64,000 bases of DNA from Marinomonas rhizomae (GTDB lineage: Bacteria; Pseudomonadota; Gammaproteobacteria; Pseudomonadales; Marinomonadaceae): positions 4,278,001 to 4,342,000 of the forward strand of contig NZ_CP073343.1 of the NCBI RefSeq assembly GCF_024397855.1, read 5' to 3'. Positions 1 through 8,117 of this stretch are shown here, in pieces. The position numbers and the translations under genes were made by a program. Under the pieces are notes generated by a model. That model was given only the letters and a program-made list of their open reading frames with translations, was not told the origin of the DNA and searched no databases. Numbering within the stretch: the first letter of the stretch is position 1; every line of letters starts with the position of its first letter.

Positions 1-1785
1 GCCGCGCAAAAAAAACAGCTAGAATCCGGCAAGCGAGTTCGTTGTTTTGGAGAAATCCGTCGAGGCAGTACTGGCTTTGAAATCTATCACCCAGAATACA
101 AGGTGATTGGTGACGACGAAACACAAGAAGAAACGGCGCAGCTTACGCCAATCTATCCGCTAACCGATGGCTTAACACAAACCAAGATTCGCCAACTGTG
201 CGAACAAGCCTTAGAGTGTTTAACCCCATACAATCTACAAGAATGGCTGCCAGACGAAATTCGCACTCAGTTCAATTTACCACCGCTGAGCGATGCCATT
301 CACTTTCTGCATCATCCGTCGCGAGAAGCCAACTTAGAATTACTCAGATCGGGAAGCCATCCTGCGCAATATCGCCTATCTTTTGAAGAACTTATGGCCC
401 ATCAGCTTTCCCTAATTGGCAAGCGCATGAAAGCCAAGCAAGATGCCGCGATAAAAGTTCAGGCCGCAGGCGAGCTCAGTCAACGACTCTTACAGCAACT
501 CCCCTTTTCACCAACCAATGCACAAAGTCGTGTTTTCCAGGAAATCCTTAACGATCTCGGCACAGGCCATCCTATGCTGCGTTTGGTACAAGGCGATGTG
601 GGATCAGGGAAAACCTTAGTTGCTGCGTTAGCCGCAGCGTCTGTCGTACAGGCGGGCTACCAAGTTGCGATCATGGCACCGACGGAAATTCTCGCTGAGC
701 AGCATTATATTAATTTCAGTCAATGGTTTGAGCCACTCGGTTTAAAAGTAGCTTGGATGATTGGCAAACTCAAAGGCAAAACCCGCGAGAAAGAACTCGC
801 CGATATCGCATCTGGCGCTGCGCAGATTGTCGTCGGGACACACGCGTTATTCCAAGACACCGTTGAGTTTGATCGTTTAGCCCTCGCCATTATCGATGAG
901 CAACATCGCTTTGGTGTGCATCAGCGTATGGCACTACGTGAAAAAGGCATGAAGCACGGTTTTCAGCCTCATCAGCTTATTATGACGGCGACTCCAATTC
1001 CCCGAACCTTAGCCATGTCAGCCTATGCCGATTTGGATTGCTCTATTATCGACGAATTGCCACCAGGTCGAACGCCTGTAAACACGATTGTGGTATCGGA
1101 TCAGCGCCGACAAGAAGTCATTGACCGAGTGAAAAGTGCCTGCGAAGAAGGCAAACAAGCTTACTGGGTCTGTACCCTGATTGAAGAATCAGAAGCCCTG
1201 CAATGCCAAGCCGCAGAAGACACGGCGATTTTGTTACAAGAGCAACTTGGGGGATTATCCATTGGCTTGGTACATGGTCGACTCAAGGCGCAGGAAAAAG
1301 CCGATATTATGGCCAAATTTAAAGCGGGAGAGATTCAGCTATTAGTCGCTACAACCGTTATCGAAGTCGGTGTGGATGTGCCAAACTCTAGCCTGATGGT
1401 AATAGAGAACCCTGAACGACTTGGCCTTGCACAGCTTCATCAGTTGCGAGGACGTGTTGGTCGAGGACAAACCGCCAGTCATTGTGTGCTACTTTATAAA
1501 GCACCACTAGGACAACAAGGCAAAGAGCGACTTTCTACCATGCGAGAAACCAGCGATGGCTTTAAAATCGCAGAGAAAGACCTAGAGTTGCGTGGTCCAG
1601 GTGAATTACTCGGCACCAGACAAACCGGACTTTGGGAATTCAAAGTCGCGGATTTGCAGCGCGACAAAAACTTGCTTGATGATGTTCAAAAAGCGGCCAC
1701 GCTACTTCACCGTCAATACCCTGAACGTGTCTCGCCACTTTTATCCCGATGGTTACCGAACCACGATCAGTATTTGAACGTCTAA
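1..1785 (+). CDS. recG: ATP-dependent DNA helicase RecG (5' truncated by window edge)
   Basis: RecG is the superfamily 2 helicase that remodels stalled replication forks and Holliday junctions. The reading frame is open from base 1, so the N-terminal wedge domain lies mostly outside the window; 594 residues remain of a protein usually near 690. Helicase motif I (GDVGSGKT) is at 592-615, the DEQH box at 895-906, followed by the MTATPIPRTLAM stretch typical of RecG. The C-terminal helicase lobe has the RGRVGRG motif VI and the RecG-specific TGLWEFKVADL region near the end. From memory it aligns with E. coli RecG nearly end to end without visible gaps. No terminator is evident before the next gene, 111 bp downstream. 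The identification is firm. Confidence 0.96.
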   Translation, partial: AAQKKQLESGKRVRCFGEIRRGSTGFEIYHPEYKVIGDDETQEETAQLTPIYPLTDGLTQTKIRQLCEQALECLTPYNLQEWLPDEIRTQFNLPPLSDAIHFLHHPSREANLELLRSGSHPAQYRLSFEELMAHQLSLIGKRMKAKQDAAIKVQAAGELSQRLLQQLPFSPTNAQSRVFQEILNDLGTGHPMLRLVQGDVGSGKTLVAALAAASVVQAGYQVAIMAPTEILAEQHYINFSQWFEPLGLKVAWMIGKLKGKTREKELADIASGAAQIVVGTHALFQDTVEFDRLALAIIDEQHRFGVHQRMALREKGMKHGFQPHQLIMTATPIPRTLAMSAYADLDCSIIDELPPGRTPVNTIVVSDQRRQEVIDRVKSACEEGKQAYWVCTLIEESEALQCQAAEDTAILLQEQLGGLSIGLVHGRLKAQEKADIMAKFKAGEIQLLVATTVIEVGVDVPNSSLMVIENPERLGLAQLHQLRGRVGRGQTASHCVLLYKAPLGQQGKERLSTMRETSDGFKIAEKDLELRGPGELLGTRQTGLWEFKVADLQRDKNLLDDVQKAATLLHRQYPERVSPLLSRWLPNHDQYLNV

Positions 1786-1896
1786 ATACCTTTCTCGCTG
1801 AAATAAAGGCGGTATTAGCTTGCACATGTGCAAAATTTGATCAAAAATTCCGTAAGCTAAAAAGCCGACTTAATCGATTCGCAAGAAGGAACTCAC

Positions 1897-2586
1897 ATGA
1901 ATGCTTTAAACCAAGCACATCTAACGATCCAAGGCTGCGGCTATCGAATCGAAAATGACAGAGTCATTATTACCACTCAGCGTATTAACAGTGATAGGCC
2001 AGCGGGAAACCTCAGTGGTACATTACGCATACAATTACGAGCGCTGCGTCAAGATACAGGAAACTCAGAAAGTGTCGTGCTCGCTTCAACTACACTAGGT
2101 GAAATGAAAGGCCAGCATTTTCTTTCAGACTGCTCCTATGATTTAGCATTCCAACAACCTCACCCAGGGACTTGGCAGCTCGTATTGCAACTTAGCGAAT
2201 GGAATGGAGCCGATTACACCTTGTGTGATTCAGCCTATTTCGATGTGCCTTACCACGTTGAAGCGCCTTCAGATTACTCTATTCCGACGATGCAAATTAA
2301 CGAACCAGAGATAGAAAAGGCAGTATCGACACCAAAAGTAGCAACAGAAAACCCTGCCGTAAAAAAGTCGAAAAACGTAAAAAAAAACGTCACTGGTTAC
2401 GCCGATGGCTATCTCGTCATCAATAAATCAAAAGTGGACAAGCTTCTAAAAGTGAAAGGCGTGCCGAAGAAAATACTTGAAAAACTCGTTGCAGAGCGCC
2501 CTTTTCACTCAGAAAAATCCGTACTTAATGTAAAAGGGATGGGGCCTGTAATGCTGGGAAAAATACTCGCTGAATTGACAAAATGA
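1897..2586 (+). CDS. Conserved hypothetical protein with C-terminal helix-hairpin-helix-like region
   Basis: A 229-residue protein starting at an ATG preceded by AAGGAA at good spacing. No signal peptide or membrane segment is visible. The first 125 residues look like a mostly beta fold of unrecognised family. Residues about 126-165 are a low-complexity Lys/Pro/Val linker. The last 65 residues contain two short repeats of the type VKGVPKKILEKLV and VKGMGPVMLGKIL, which resemble tandem helix-hairpin-helix motifs as in ComEA-like or Holliday-junction-binding proteins. That suggests DNA or protein binding, but the HhH call is by eye. The gene follows recG on the same strand, so a nucleic-acid role would be consistent but is not shown. 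Confidence 0.6.
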   Translation: MNALNQAHLTIQGCGYRIENDRVIITTQRINSDRPAGNLSGTLRIQLRALRQDTGNSESVVLASTTLGEMKGQHFLSDCSYDLAFQQPHPGTWQLVLQLSEWNGADYTLCDSAYFDVPYHVEAPSDYSIPTMQINEPEIEKAVSTPKVATENPAVKKSKNVKKNVTGYADGYLVINKSKVDKLLKVKGVPKKILEKLVAERPFHSEKSVLNVKGMGPVMLGKILAELTK

Positions 2587-2596
2587 TCCGTATTAA

Positions 2597-2612
2597 GCCT
2601 GCGTAGGCAGGC
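2597..2612. terminator. Possible short hairpin between convergent genes
   Basis: GCCTGC-GTAG-GCAGGC forms a 6-bp GC-rich stem with a 4-base loop between the convergent HhH protein gene and lrp. There is no strong U-tract on either strand, so it is only a weak terminator candidate. Confidence 0.3.
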
Positions 2613-2631
2613 CACTTTACTAGATTATTTT

Positions 2632-3108
2632 CTAAGGAATGTTGACTACTGTGGTGTTTTTTACCTCTTCCATTGCGACATAAGTGCGAGATTCTCGAAC
2701 ATGAGGCAGTGTTAGTAAGGTTTCACCAAGCAAAAGACGATAAGAGTCCATGTTGGATACTCGTGCTTTCAAAAGGTATTCGAAGTCACCGGCAATCAGG
2801 TGACATTCCAAAATCTCAGGAATTTCAGTCACTGCCGCTTTAAACTCATTAAAACCTTCAGGTGAGGTGGTTTTAAGGCGAATCTCGACAAAAACCAGCA
2901 ATCCTGCATCCACTTTCTTTGGGTTAACCAAAGCGCAATAGCCCGTAATGTAACCGTTACGTTCCAAACGACGTACGCGCTCCAAACAAGGAGTCGCACT
3001 TAACCCGACACGGCTAGCTAACTCTACATTCGATAAACGGCCATTAATTTGCAGTTCACGAAGAATTTTTTTGTCTAAGCGATCAAGCGGTTTTGCTGAG
3101 TTATCCAT
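2632..3108 (-). CDS. lrp: Leucine-responsive regulatory protein Lrp
   Basis: Lrp is a feast/famine DNA-binding regulator of amino-acid metabolism and transport. The 158-residue product has an N-terminal winged HTH (residues about 10-60, including NVELASRVGLS and the CLERVRRLERNGYI segment) and a C-terminal RAM ligand-binding domain with the GDFEYLLKARV and LPHVRESRTYVAMEEVK stretches. It matches E. coli Lrp (164 aa) closely along its length, better than a generic AsnC paralogue. The start ATG has a GGAGAT-type Shine-Dalgarno sequence upstream. The gene is divergent from aapJQMP across a 552-bp regulatory region, so local control of that operon by Lrp is plausible but inferred. Confidence 0.9.
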   Translation of the reverse strand: MDNSAKPLDRLDKKILRELQINGRLSNVELASRVGLSATPCLERVRRLERNGYITGYCALVNPKKVDAGLLVFVEIRLKTTSPEGFNEFKAAVTEIPEILECHLIAGDFEYLLKARVSNMDSYRLLLGETLLTLPHVRESRTYVAMEEVKNTTVVNIP

Positions 3109-3236
3109 CTGATGTGGATCTCCTTACATGACTTCAATTAATGGTTAAGTCTACCATGCAGATCGCAAATTATGGAAAGCGCTTTATTCAATAAATTGCG
3201 TGTGGGTATTCAAATTAAGCACAACAAATTTCATAA

Positions 3237-3253
3237 AGCACCAAAATGATGCA
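3237..3253 (+). promoter_or_regulatory. NtrC-like binding site 1
   Basis: AGCACCAAAATGATGCA matches 12 of the 14 fixed positions of the NtrC consensus TGCACCA-N3-TGGTGCA. It lies 60 bp upstream of a second, better site, so both would fall on the same face of the helix, upstream of a sigma-54 promoter. Confidence 0.55.
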
Positions 3254-3296
3254 AAAAATTCATTTAGCACAAAATAGAGCCATCTGTTTCAAATTA

Positions 3297-3313
3297 TGCC
3301 CCATATTTGTGCA
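3297..3313 (+). promoter_or_regulatory. NtrC-like binding site 2
   Basis: TGCCCCATATTTGTGCA differs from the strong NtrC site TGCACCATATTGGTGCA at only two of 17 positions. It is about 250 bp upstream of the sigma-54 promoter of aapJ, within enhancer range. Binding is inferred from the sequence match. Confidence 0.65.
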
Positions 3314-3557
3314 TCAAAATACATGCTATTTCCTCAGAAAGCCTTGTTTTCTCTCGCTTTAATAAAAAGATATATTCAGCTAAGCTGATTAATTAATAGC
3401 GCTTTATATGCTCAAAAAGTGTAAAAACTAAGCATACAACACAGCTTTCCTGACATTTTATCCTTGACTACTCCTCAAAAGAGTAATTCTATAGGGGTAT
3501 GGGATGATCTTTTAGAGGAATCGTCTGCATATACCTTACAACAAGAATAATTAAATG

Positions 3558-3574
3558 TTGGCACTAACTTTGCT
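3558..3574 (+). promoter_or_regulatory. Sigma-54 (RpoN) promoter of aapJQMP
   Basis: TTGGCAC-TAACT-TTGCT matches the sigma-54 -24/-12 consensus. The invariant GG (3560-3561) and GC (3572-3573) are separated by the required 10 bp. It lies about 85 bp before the aapJ start and is the only match of this quality I noticed in the window. Confidence 0.8.
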
Positions 3575-3660
3575 GTGTTTAAAACACAGGTTTGAAAATC
3601 TGCAATGTAGAATCAAGCAAGTTACAACATATATAAAAAACGCCTGGGAGGCTCAATATA

Positions 3661-4686
3661 ATGAAATCGAATGTTGGTAAATTACTTTCGACTGCTGCAA
3701 TCGCAGCAACCATAAGTACCGGTGCTGCTGCGGCAACACTTGATGACGTCAAAGCAAAAGGCTTTATTCAATGTGGCGTCAGTACAGGTGTTCCAGGGTT
3801 CTCTAATGCTGATGACAAAGGTAATTGGAGCGGTATCGATGTAGATGCTTGTCGTGCGGTTTCCTCTGCAATTTTTGGTGACCCTCAAAAAGTTAAATTC
3901 ACTCCCCTTTCTGCTAAAGAACGTTTCACCGCTCTACAATCTGGTGAAATCGATATTCTTGCTCGTAACACAACTTGGACTTACACACGTGACGCGTCTT
4001 TGGGTCTAGATTTCACAGCGGTTAACTTCTACGACGGCCAAGGTTTTATGGTTCGTAAAGACCTAGGCGTTAAATCTGCAATGGACCTTGATGGTGCAAC
4101 GGTTTGTACAGAGCAAGGTACAACAACAGAATTGAACATGGCGGATTTCTTCCGTAAACACAAAATGTCTTATGTACCAGTTGTGGTACAAAAAGCAGAT
4201 GAAGCGTTGTCAGCATATGACTCTGGTCGTTGTGACGTTTACACAACTGACAAATCAGGTCTTGCGGCTCACCGTACCAAGCTAGCAGATCCATCGGCTC
4301 ACCTAATTCTTCCAGAAACCATTTCTAAAGAGCCATTAGGCCCAGTTGTTCGTCACGGCGACAACCAGTGGAAAGACATCGTTACTTGGGCAATGTTTGT
4401 TCAGGTTAACGCTGAAGAAATGGGTATTTCGTCCAAAAACGTCGCTAAGATCAAAAAAGAGTCCAATGATCCAGGTATCAAACGCTTACTAGGTGTTGAT
4501 GGTGATATGGGTGCTCAACTAAATCTTCCTGCTGACTGGGCGTATAACATCATCGCTAACGTAGGTAACTACGGTGAAGTGTTTGAGCGTAACGTTGGAC
4601 CTTCTACTCCTGTAGATCTTCCACGTGGTCTTAATGCACTTTGGACTGAAGCTGGCGGCATCATGTATGCGCCACCAGTTCGTTAA
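3661..4686 (+). CDS. aapJ: General L-amino acid ABC transporter, periplasmic binding protein AapJ
   Basis: AapJ captures L-amino acids in the periplasm and delivers them to the AapQM permease. The 341-residue product belongs to the family 3 (polar amino acid) binding proteins. A signal peptide with a hydrophobic Ala-rich core ends near residue 24. Family features include the GVSTGVPGFS ligand loop, the IDVDACRAV segment and the WTYTRDASLGLDF stretch characteristic of AapJ/BztA. The length fits AapJ (about 341) rather than shorter His/Gln binding proteins. It is the first gene of aapJQMP, behind the sigma-54 promoter and followed by a hairpin, which would favour excess binding protein over permease. 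Confidence 0.93.
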   Translation: MKSNVGKLLSTAAIAATISTGAAAATLDDVKAKGFIQCGVSTGVPGFSNADDKGNWSGIDVDACRAVSSAIFGDPQKVKFTPLSAKERFTALQSGEIDILARNTTWTYTRDASLGLDFTAVNFYDGQGFMVRKDLGVKSAMDLDGATVCTEQGTTTELNMADFFRKHKMSYVPVVVQKADEALSAYDSGRCDVYTTDKSGLAAHRTKLADPSAHLILPETISKEPLGPVVRHGDNQWKDIVTWAMFVQVNAEEMGISSKNVAKIKKESNDPGIKRLLGVDGDMGAQLNLPADWAYNIIANVGNYGEVFERNVGPSTPVDLPRGLNALWTEAGGIMYAPPVR

Positions 4687-4721
4687 TACCTAAAGCAAAT
4701 AATTCTCTGCTTGGGTATTTA

Positions 4722-4755
4722 CCCAGCGACTAGATCGTCGCTGGGTTTCTTCCCC
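4722..4755 (+). terminator. Intercistronic hairpin between aapJ and aapQ
   Basis: CCCAGCGAC and GTCGCTGGG pair in a 9-bp perfect stem with a 6-base loop, followed by a pyrimidine-rich tail. Inside an operon, directly after the binding-protein gene, it probably acts as a partial terminator or a 3' end stabiliser. Confidence 0.6.
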
Positions 4756-4797
4756 CTTTCTTACACATCTGACGAGCATTTCATTGCCTGAACCAAG

Positions 4798-5973
4798 ATG
4801 AGCGAAAATACAACTCCGAGCAATAACAGCTTTTTGAACGACGCGGGAAATCGTGCGCTTATATTTCAAATTTTGCTGCTAGCGATGGTGGTTTTTGCAG
4901 GTTATTACTTATTTAGTAACCTTCAGGCCAACCTCGATAACCGAGGGATTTCCACTGGTTTCTCATTTTTTAATGAACCTGCTGGCTTCCCGATTCTTAT
5001 TCACCTTATTGAATACACAGAGGCTAATACCTACGGACGAGCGTTCGTTGTTGCCTTAATCAACACCTTTGTTATCTCCCTATTGGGGATTGTCTTAGCC
5101 ACCATTATTGGTGTGATAATGGGTCTAGCCCGTTTATCGAAAAACTGGTTAGTAGCTCGCCTAGCTACTGTCTATATTGAGACTCTGCGAAACATTCCAT
5201 TGTTGCTGCAGATGTTCTTTTGGTATTTTGCGGTACTTGCCGCGTTACCTGCACCACGTGAGAGTTATGAGTTTGCCGACTTTTTACTTAATAAACGCGG
5301 TATCTACTCACCAAACCCAATCACTCAAGATGGCTTTGGACTGGTAATCTTCGGTTTCATTCTATCGATTGTCGCTTCTATCGCTCTTATCATTTGGGCC
5401 AAAAAACGCCAGACAAAAACGGGACTGTGGTTTCCTGCCTACTGGTCTTCATTGGGTGTTATTGTCGGTATTACCTTTATTTTCCTTGCCATGGCAGGGT
5501 TTCCAATAGAGTTTGATTTACCGCAAAAAAGTCGCTTCAACGTGACCGGTGGTATGGTGCTTCCGCCAGAGTTTGTTGCGGTGCTCGTCGCTTTGTCTAC
5601 TTACACGGGTGCTTTTATCGCCGAGATAGTGCGTGCAGGCATATTGTCTGTTAACTGGGGGCAAACTGAAGCCGCTCGCTCTTTAGGCTTACGTGACAAT
5701 ATGACACAACGACTGATTGTCTTACCTCAAGCATTACGCGTCATTATCCCGCCACTCACTAGTCAATATTTGAATTTGGCGAAGAACTCTTCGTTAGGTG
5801 CCGCTATTGCTTACCCAGAGCTGGTTGCTGTAGTCATGGGTACGACGCTAAACCAAACAGGTCAGGCGATTGAAACCATTGGTCTTTGTATGTTGGTGTA
5901 CGGTTCATTAAGTCTATCGATCTCGGTATTCATGAACTGGTACAACAGTAAAATGTCATTAATTGAGCGCTAG
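4798..5973 (+). CDS. aapQ: General L-amino acid ABC transporter permease AapQ
   Basis: This is an inner-membrane permease half of the Aap amino-acid importer. The 391-residue product has a first membrane helix at about 20-40, a periplasmic stretch, and then the HisM/GlnP-type permease core (about 85-390). It carries the family signature YIETLRNIPLLLQMFFWY and the cytoplasmic EAA loop EAARSLGLRDNMTQRLIVLP that contacts the ATPase. The long insertion between helices (about 155-250) is typical of AapQ/BztB and absent from shorter polar amino acid permeases. The ATG at 4798 lacks a strong Shine-Dalgarno sequence. It pairs with AapM. Confidence 0.92.
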   Translation: MSENTTPSNNSFLNDAGNRALIFQILLLAMVVFAGYYLFSNLQANLDNRGISTGFSFFNEPAGFPILIHLIEYTEANTYGRAFVVALINTFVISLLGIVLATIIGVIMGLARLSKNWLVARLATVYIETLRNIPLLLQMFFWYFAVLAALPAPRESYEFADFLLNKRGIYSPNPITQDGFGLVIFGFILSIVASIALIIWAKKRQTKTGLWFPAYWSSLGVIVGITFIFLAMAGFPIEFDLPQKSRFNVTGGMVLPPEFVAVLVALSTYTGAFIAEIVRAGILSVNWGQTEAARSLGLRDNMTQRLIVLPQALRVIIPPLTSQYLNLAKNSSLGAAIAYPELVAVVMGTTLNQTGQAIETIGLCMLVYGSLSLSISVFMNWYNSKMSLIER

Positions 5974-5983
5974 GAGGCAGATC

Positions 5984-7084
5984 ATGGCTATTATCTTTAA
6001 ACCATCACCAAGCCTCCCACCACCAGTAACATCGGTTGGTGCTGTGGCATGGGTGCGTCAGAACTTATTTTCGTCCCCACTTAATATATTTCTAACCTTC
6101 TTTAGCATTTATATATTGTATTTGCTTGTTCCCCCTGTCATTGAATGGGCTTTTATCAATGCAACATGGGAAGGTTCATCTAAAGCGGCTTGTACTGCTG
6201 GCGGTGCCTGCTGGGCTTTCGTCGGTGTGTACTTTGATCAATTCATGTACGGTTTGTATCCAGAAGCGGAAACATGGCGTATTAATTTAGCCGTGATTCT
6301 ACTAGTGGTTATGGTAGGGGCTTTTGCCGTTAAGACGATTAATAAGCTGTACCTTTCTATCGCTATTATCGTGGTTTATCCCATTGTGGCTTACTTCTTG
6401 TTTGCTGGTGGTGTATTTGGTCTAGAAGTTGTAGAGACCTCTTTGTGGGGTGGCCTTTTCCTTACAGTACTACTGGGTGTTATCGGTATCGTAGCGTCTT
6501 TCCCACTAGGGGTTATATTAGCGCTTGGTAGACGTTCGGAGATGCCGATTGCGAAATCTGTTTGTGTGGTATTTATCGAAACCATTCGTGCAGTACCATT
6601 GATCACAATTTTGTTCATGGCGTCCGTAATGATTCCGTTGTTTTTGCCAGAAGGGCTGAACTTCAACAAGTTATTACGTGTTCTGATTGGTATTACTTTG
6701 TTCTCTGCAGCCTATATGGCCGAAGTGGTTCGTGGTGGTCTACAGGCGATACCTAAAGGCCAGTATGAAGCCGCTGATGCTATGGGTTTAACCTACTGGC
6801 AATCAATGGTTCTCGTTATTTTGCCACAGGCATTAAAGCTGGTTATTCCAGGCATAGTAAACTCCTTTATTGCTTTGTTTAAAGATACAACATTGGTGTA
6901 CATAGTAGGTATGTTTGACTTCTTGGGTCGAATTCAAGCCGCTAACCACGATTCAAACTGGTTGGGTACCACCGTCGAAGGTTATGCTTTCGCCGCTTTG
7001 ATATACTGGGCAATTTGTTTTGGCATGTCCCGCTACAGTATGTCGATTGAGCGTAAATTAGAAACTGGGCACAAGCGTAATTAG
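5984..7084 (+). CDS. aapM: General L-amino acid ABC transporter permease AapM
   Basis: This is the second permease subunit of the Aap importer. The start is taken at the ATG at 5984 because a perfect AGGAGG lies 7 bases before it; an upstream in-frame TTG at 5963 overlaps aapQ and is unlikely. The 366-residue product has helices at about 25-50, 95-115 and 120-145, then the conserved permease core with FIETIRAVPLITILFM and the EAA loop EAADAMGLTYWQSMVLVILP. The gap after the aapQ stop is only 10 bp, so the two are translationally linked. The length agrees with AapM/BztC. Confidence 0.92.
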   Translation: MAIIFKPSPSLPPPVTSVGAVAWVRQNLFSSPLNIFLTFFSIYILYLLVPPVIEWAFINATWEGSSKAACTAGGACWAFVGVYFDQFMYGLYPEAETWRINLAVILLVVMVGAFAVKTINKLYLSIAIIVVYPIVAYFLFAGGVFGLEVVETSLWGGLFLTVLLGVIGIVASFPLGVILALGRRSEMPIAKSVCVVFIETIRAVPLITILFMASVMIPLFLPEGLNFNKLLRVLIGITLFSAAYMAEVVRGGLQAIPKGQYEAADAMGLTYWQSMVLVILPQALKLVIPGIVNSFIALFKDTTLVYIVGMFDFLGRIQAANHDSNWLGTTVEGYAFAALIYWAICFGMSRYSMSIERKLETGHKRN

Positions 7085-7106
7085 TTAAGAATTTGAGGTC
7101 TTTGCA

Positions 7107-7886
7107 ATGACAAATACAGATATGGCTCGTGCCCAACTAGCGGCAGGCGAACAGAACATCATCGAATTTAACGATGTAAATAAATGGTATGGTGATTTTC
7201 ACGTACTAAAAAATATCAACTTCAGCATCAAGAAAGGCGAGCGCATCGTTGTGTGTGGTCCTTCTGGTTCTGGTAAGTCGACTATGATCCGCTGTATCAA
7301 CCGTCTAGAAGAGCACCAAAAAGGCTCAATTCTGGTTGATGGCGTTGAGATGAACAACAACTTGAAAAACATCGAAGCGATCCGTAAAGACGTGGGTATG
7401 GTGTTTCAACACTTTAACTTGTTCCCTCACTTGACCATTCTAGAAAACCTAACTTTGGCACCGATTTGGGTTCGTAAAACACCCAAGAAAGAAGCTGAAG
7501 AAATGGCGATGCATTACCTAGAACGTGTAAAAATAGCTAACCAAGCATTGAAATACCCAGGTCAGTTATCTGGTGGTCAGCAACAGCGTGTGGCGATTGC
7601 TCGTGGTTTGTGTATGCAGCCTCGTATCATGCTGTTTGATGAGCCAACTTCGGCACTAGACCCTGAAATGATCAAAGAAGTATTGGACGTAATGGTTCAG
7701 TTAGCCGAAGAAGGCATGACCATGGTGTGTGTAACGCATGAAATGGGCTTTGCTAAAACGGTTGCTGACCGTGTTGTCTTCATGGATGCCGGTGAAATTG
7801 TTGAAGCCAATGAGCCTCACGAATTCTTCGACAACCCTCAACACGACCGTACGCAAATGTTCTTAAGCCAAATTTTGAATCACTAA
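7107..7886 (+). CDS. aapP: General L-amino acid ABC transporter ATP-binding protein AapP
   Basis: AapP is the cytoplasmic ATPase that powers AapQM. The 259-residue product is a single ABC domain with Walker [11 protein letters not shown]-loop in [12 protein letters not shown], signature [15 protein letters not shown], Walker [14 protein letters not shown] and the switch histidine in VTHEMGFA. The D-loop SALDPEM and the C-terminal TQMFLSQIL ending are typical of the GlnQ/HisP/AapP group. The first 20 residues are an extra tail often present in AapP. It is last in the operon; a MITE-like element and a strong terminator follow it. Confidence 0.93.
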   Translation: MTNTDMARAQLAAGEQNIIEFNDVNKWYGDFHVLKNINFSIKKGERIVVCGPSGSGKSTMIRCINRLEEHQKGSILVDGVEMNNNLKNIEAIRKDVGMVFQHFNLFPHLTILENLTLAPIWVRKTPKKEAEEMAMHYLERVKIANQALKYPGQLSGGQQQRVAIARGLCMQPRIMLFDEPTSALDPEMIKEVLDVMVQLAEEGMTMVCVTHEMGFAKTVADRVVFMDAGEIVEANEPHEFFDNPQHDRTQMFLSQILNH

Positions 7887-7904
7887 TCAGAACGAAAACT
7901 TAAA

Positions 7905-8046
7905 AGAGACCTTTGTACGATGTGACGAGCAAAGTCAAGACTAGGCAAAAACAGACGAAAAAGCGGAGTCTATGGGTTATAAATGAGCATTTTGAGTCTG
8001 TTTTTAACAAAGTATTGATGAGCACAGTAGTCGTACAACGATCTCT
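7905..8046. repeat. MITE-like element with imperfect terminal inverted repeats
   Basis: The 142-bp segment after aapP begins with AGAGACCTTTGTACGA and ends with the near inverse complement of AGAGATCGTTGTACGA (14 of 16 positions agree). An internal 10-bp perfect inverted repeat AAAAACAGAC/GTCTGTTTTT suggests a folded transcript. A related left end recurs at 12995-13027, also beside a gene 3' end. It contains no reading frame of note. A non-autonomous mobile or intergenic repeat is the best explanation; a lone regulatory hairpin is the alternative. Confidence 0.6.
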
Positions 8047-8065
8047 ATAAATCTGTTATATTCAC

Positions 8066-8090
8066 AAAGCCCCGCATCGGGGCTTTTTTT
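8066..8090 (+). terminator. Rho-independent terminator of the aap operon
   Basis: AAAGCCCCG-CAT-CGGGGCTTT with a run of seven T. It lies directly before the HDOD gene, and its T-tract ends where a spurious upstream GTG of that gene would begin. Confidence 0.9.
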
Positions 8091-8117
8091 GTGTCAGCCA
8101 TTTTAACAGGAAAATGT

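Noticed and set aside
8091..8117. GTG start extending the HDOD protein upstream
   Set aside because: It directly abuts the T-tract of the aap terminator and lacks a ribosome binding site, whereas the ATG at 8118 has one.
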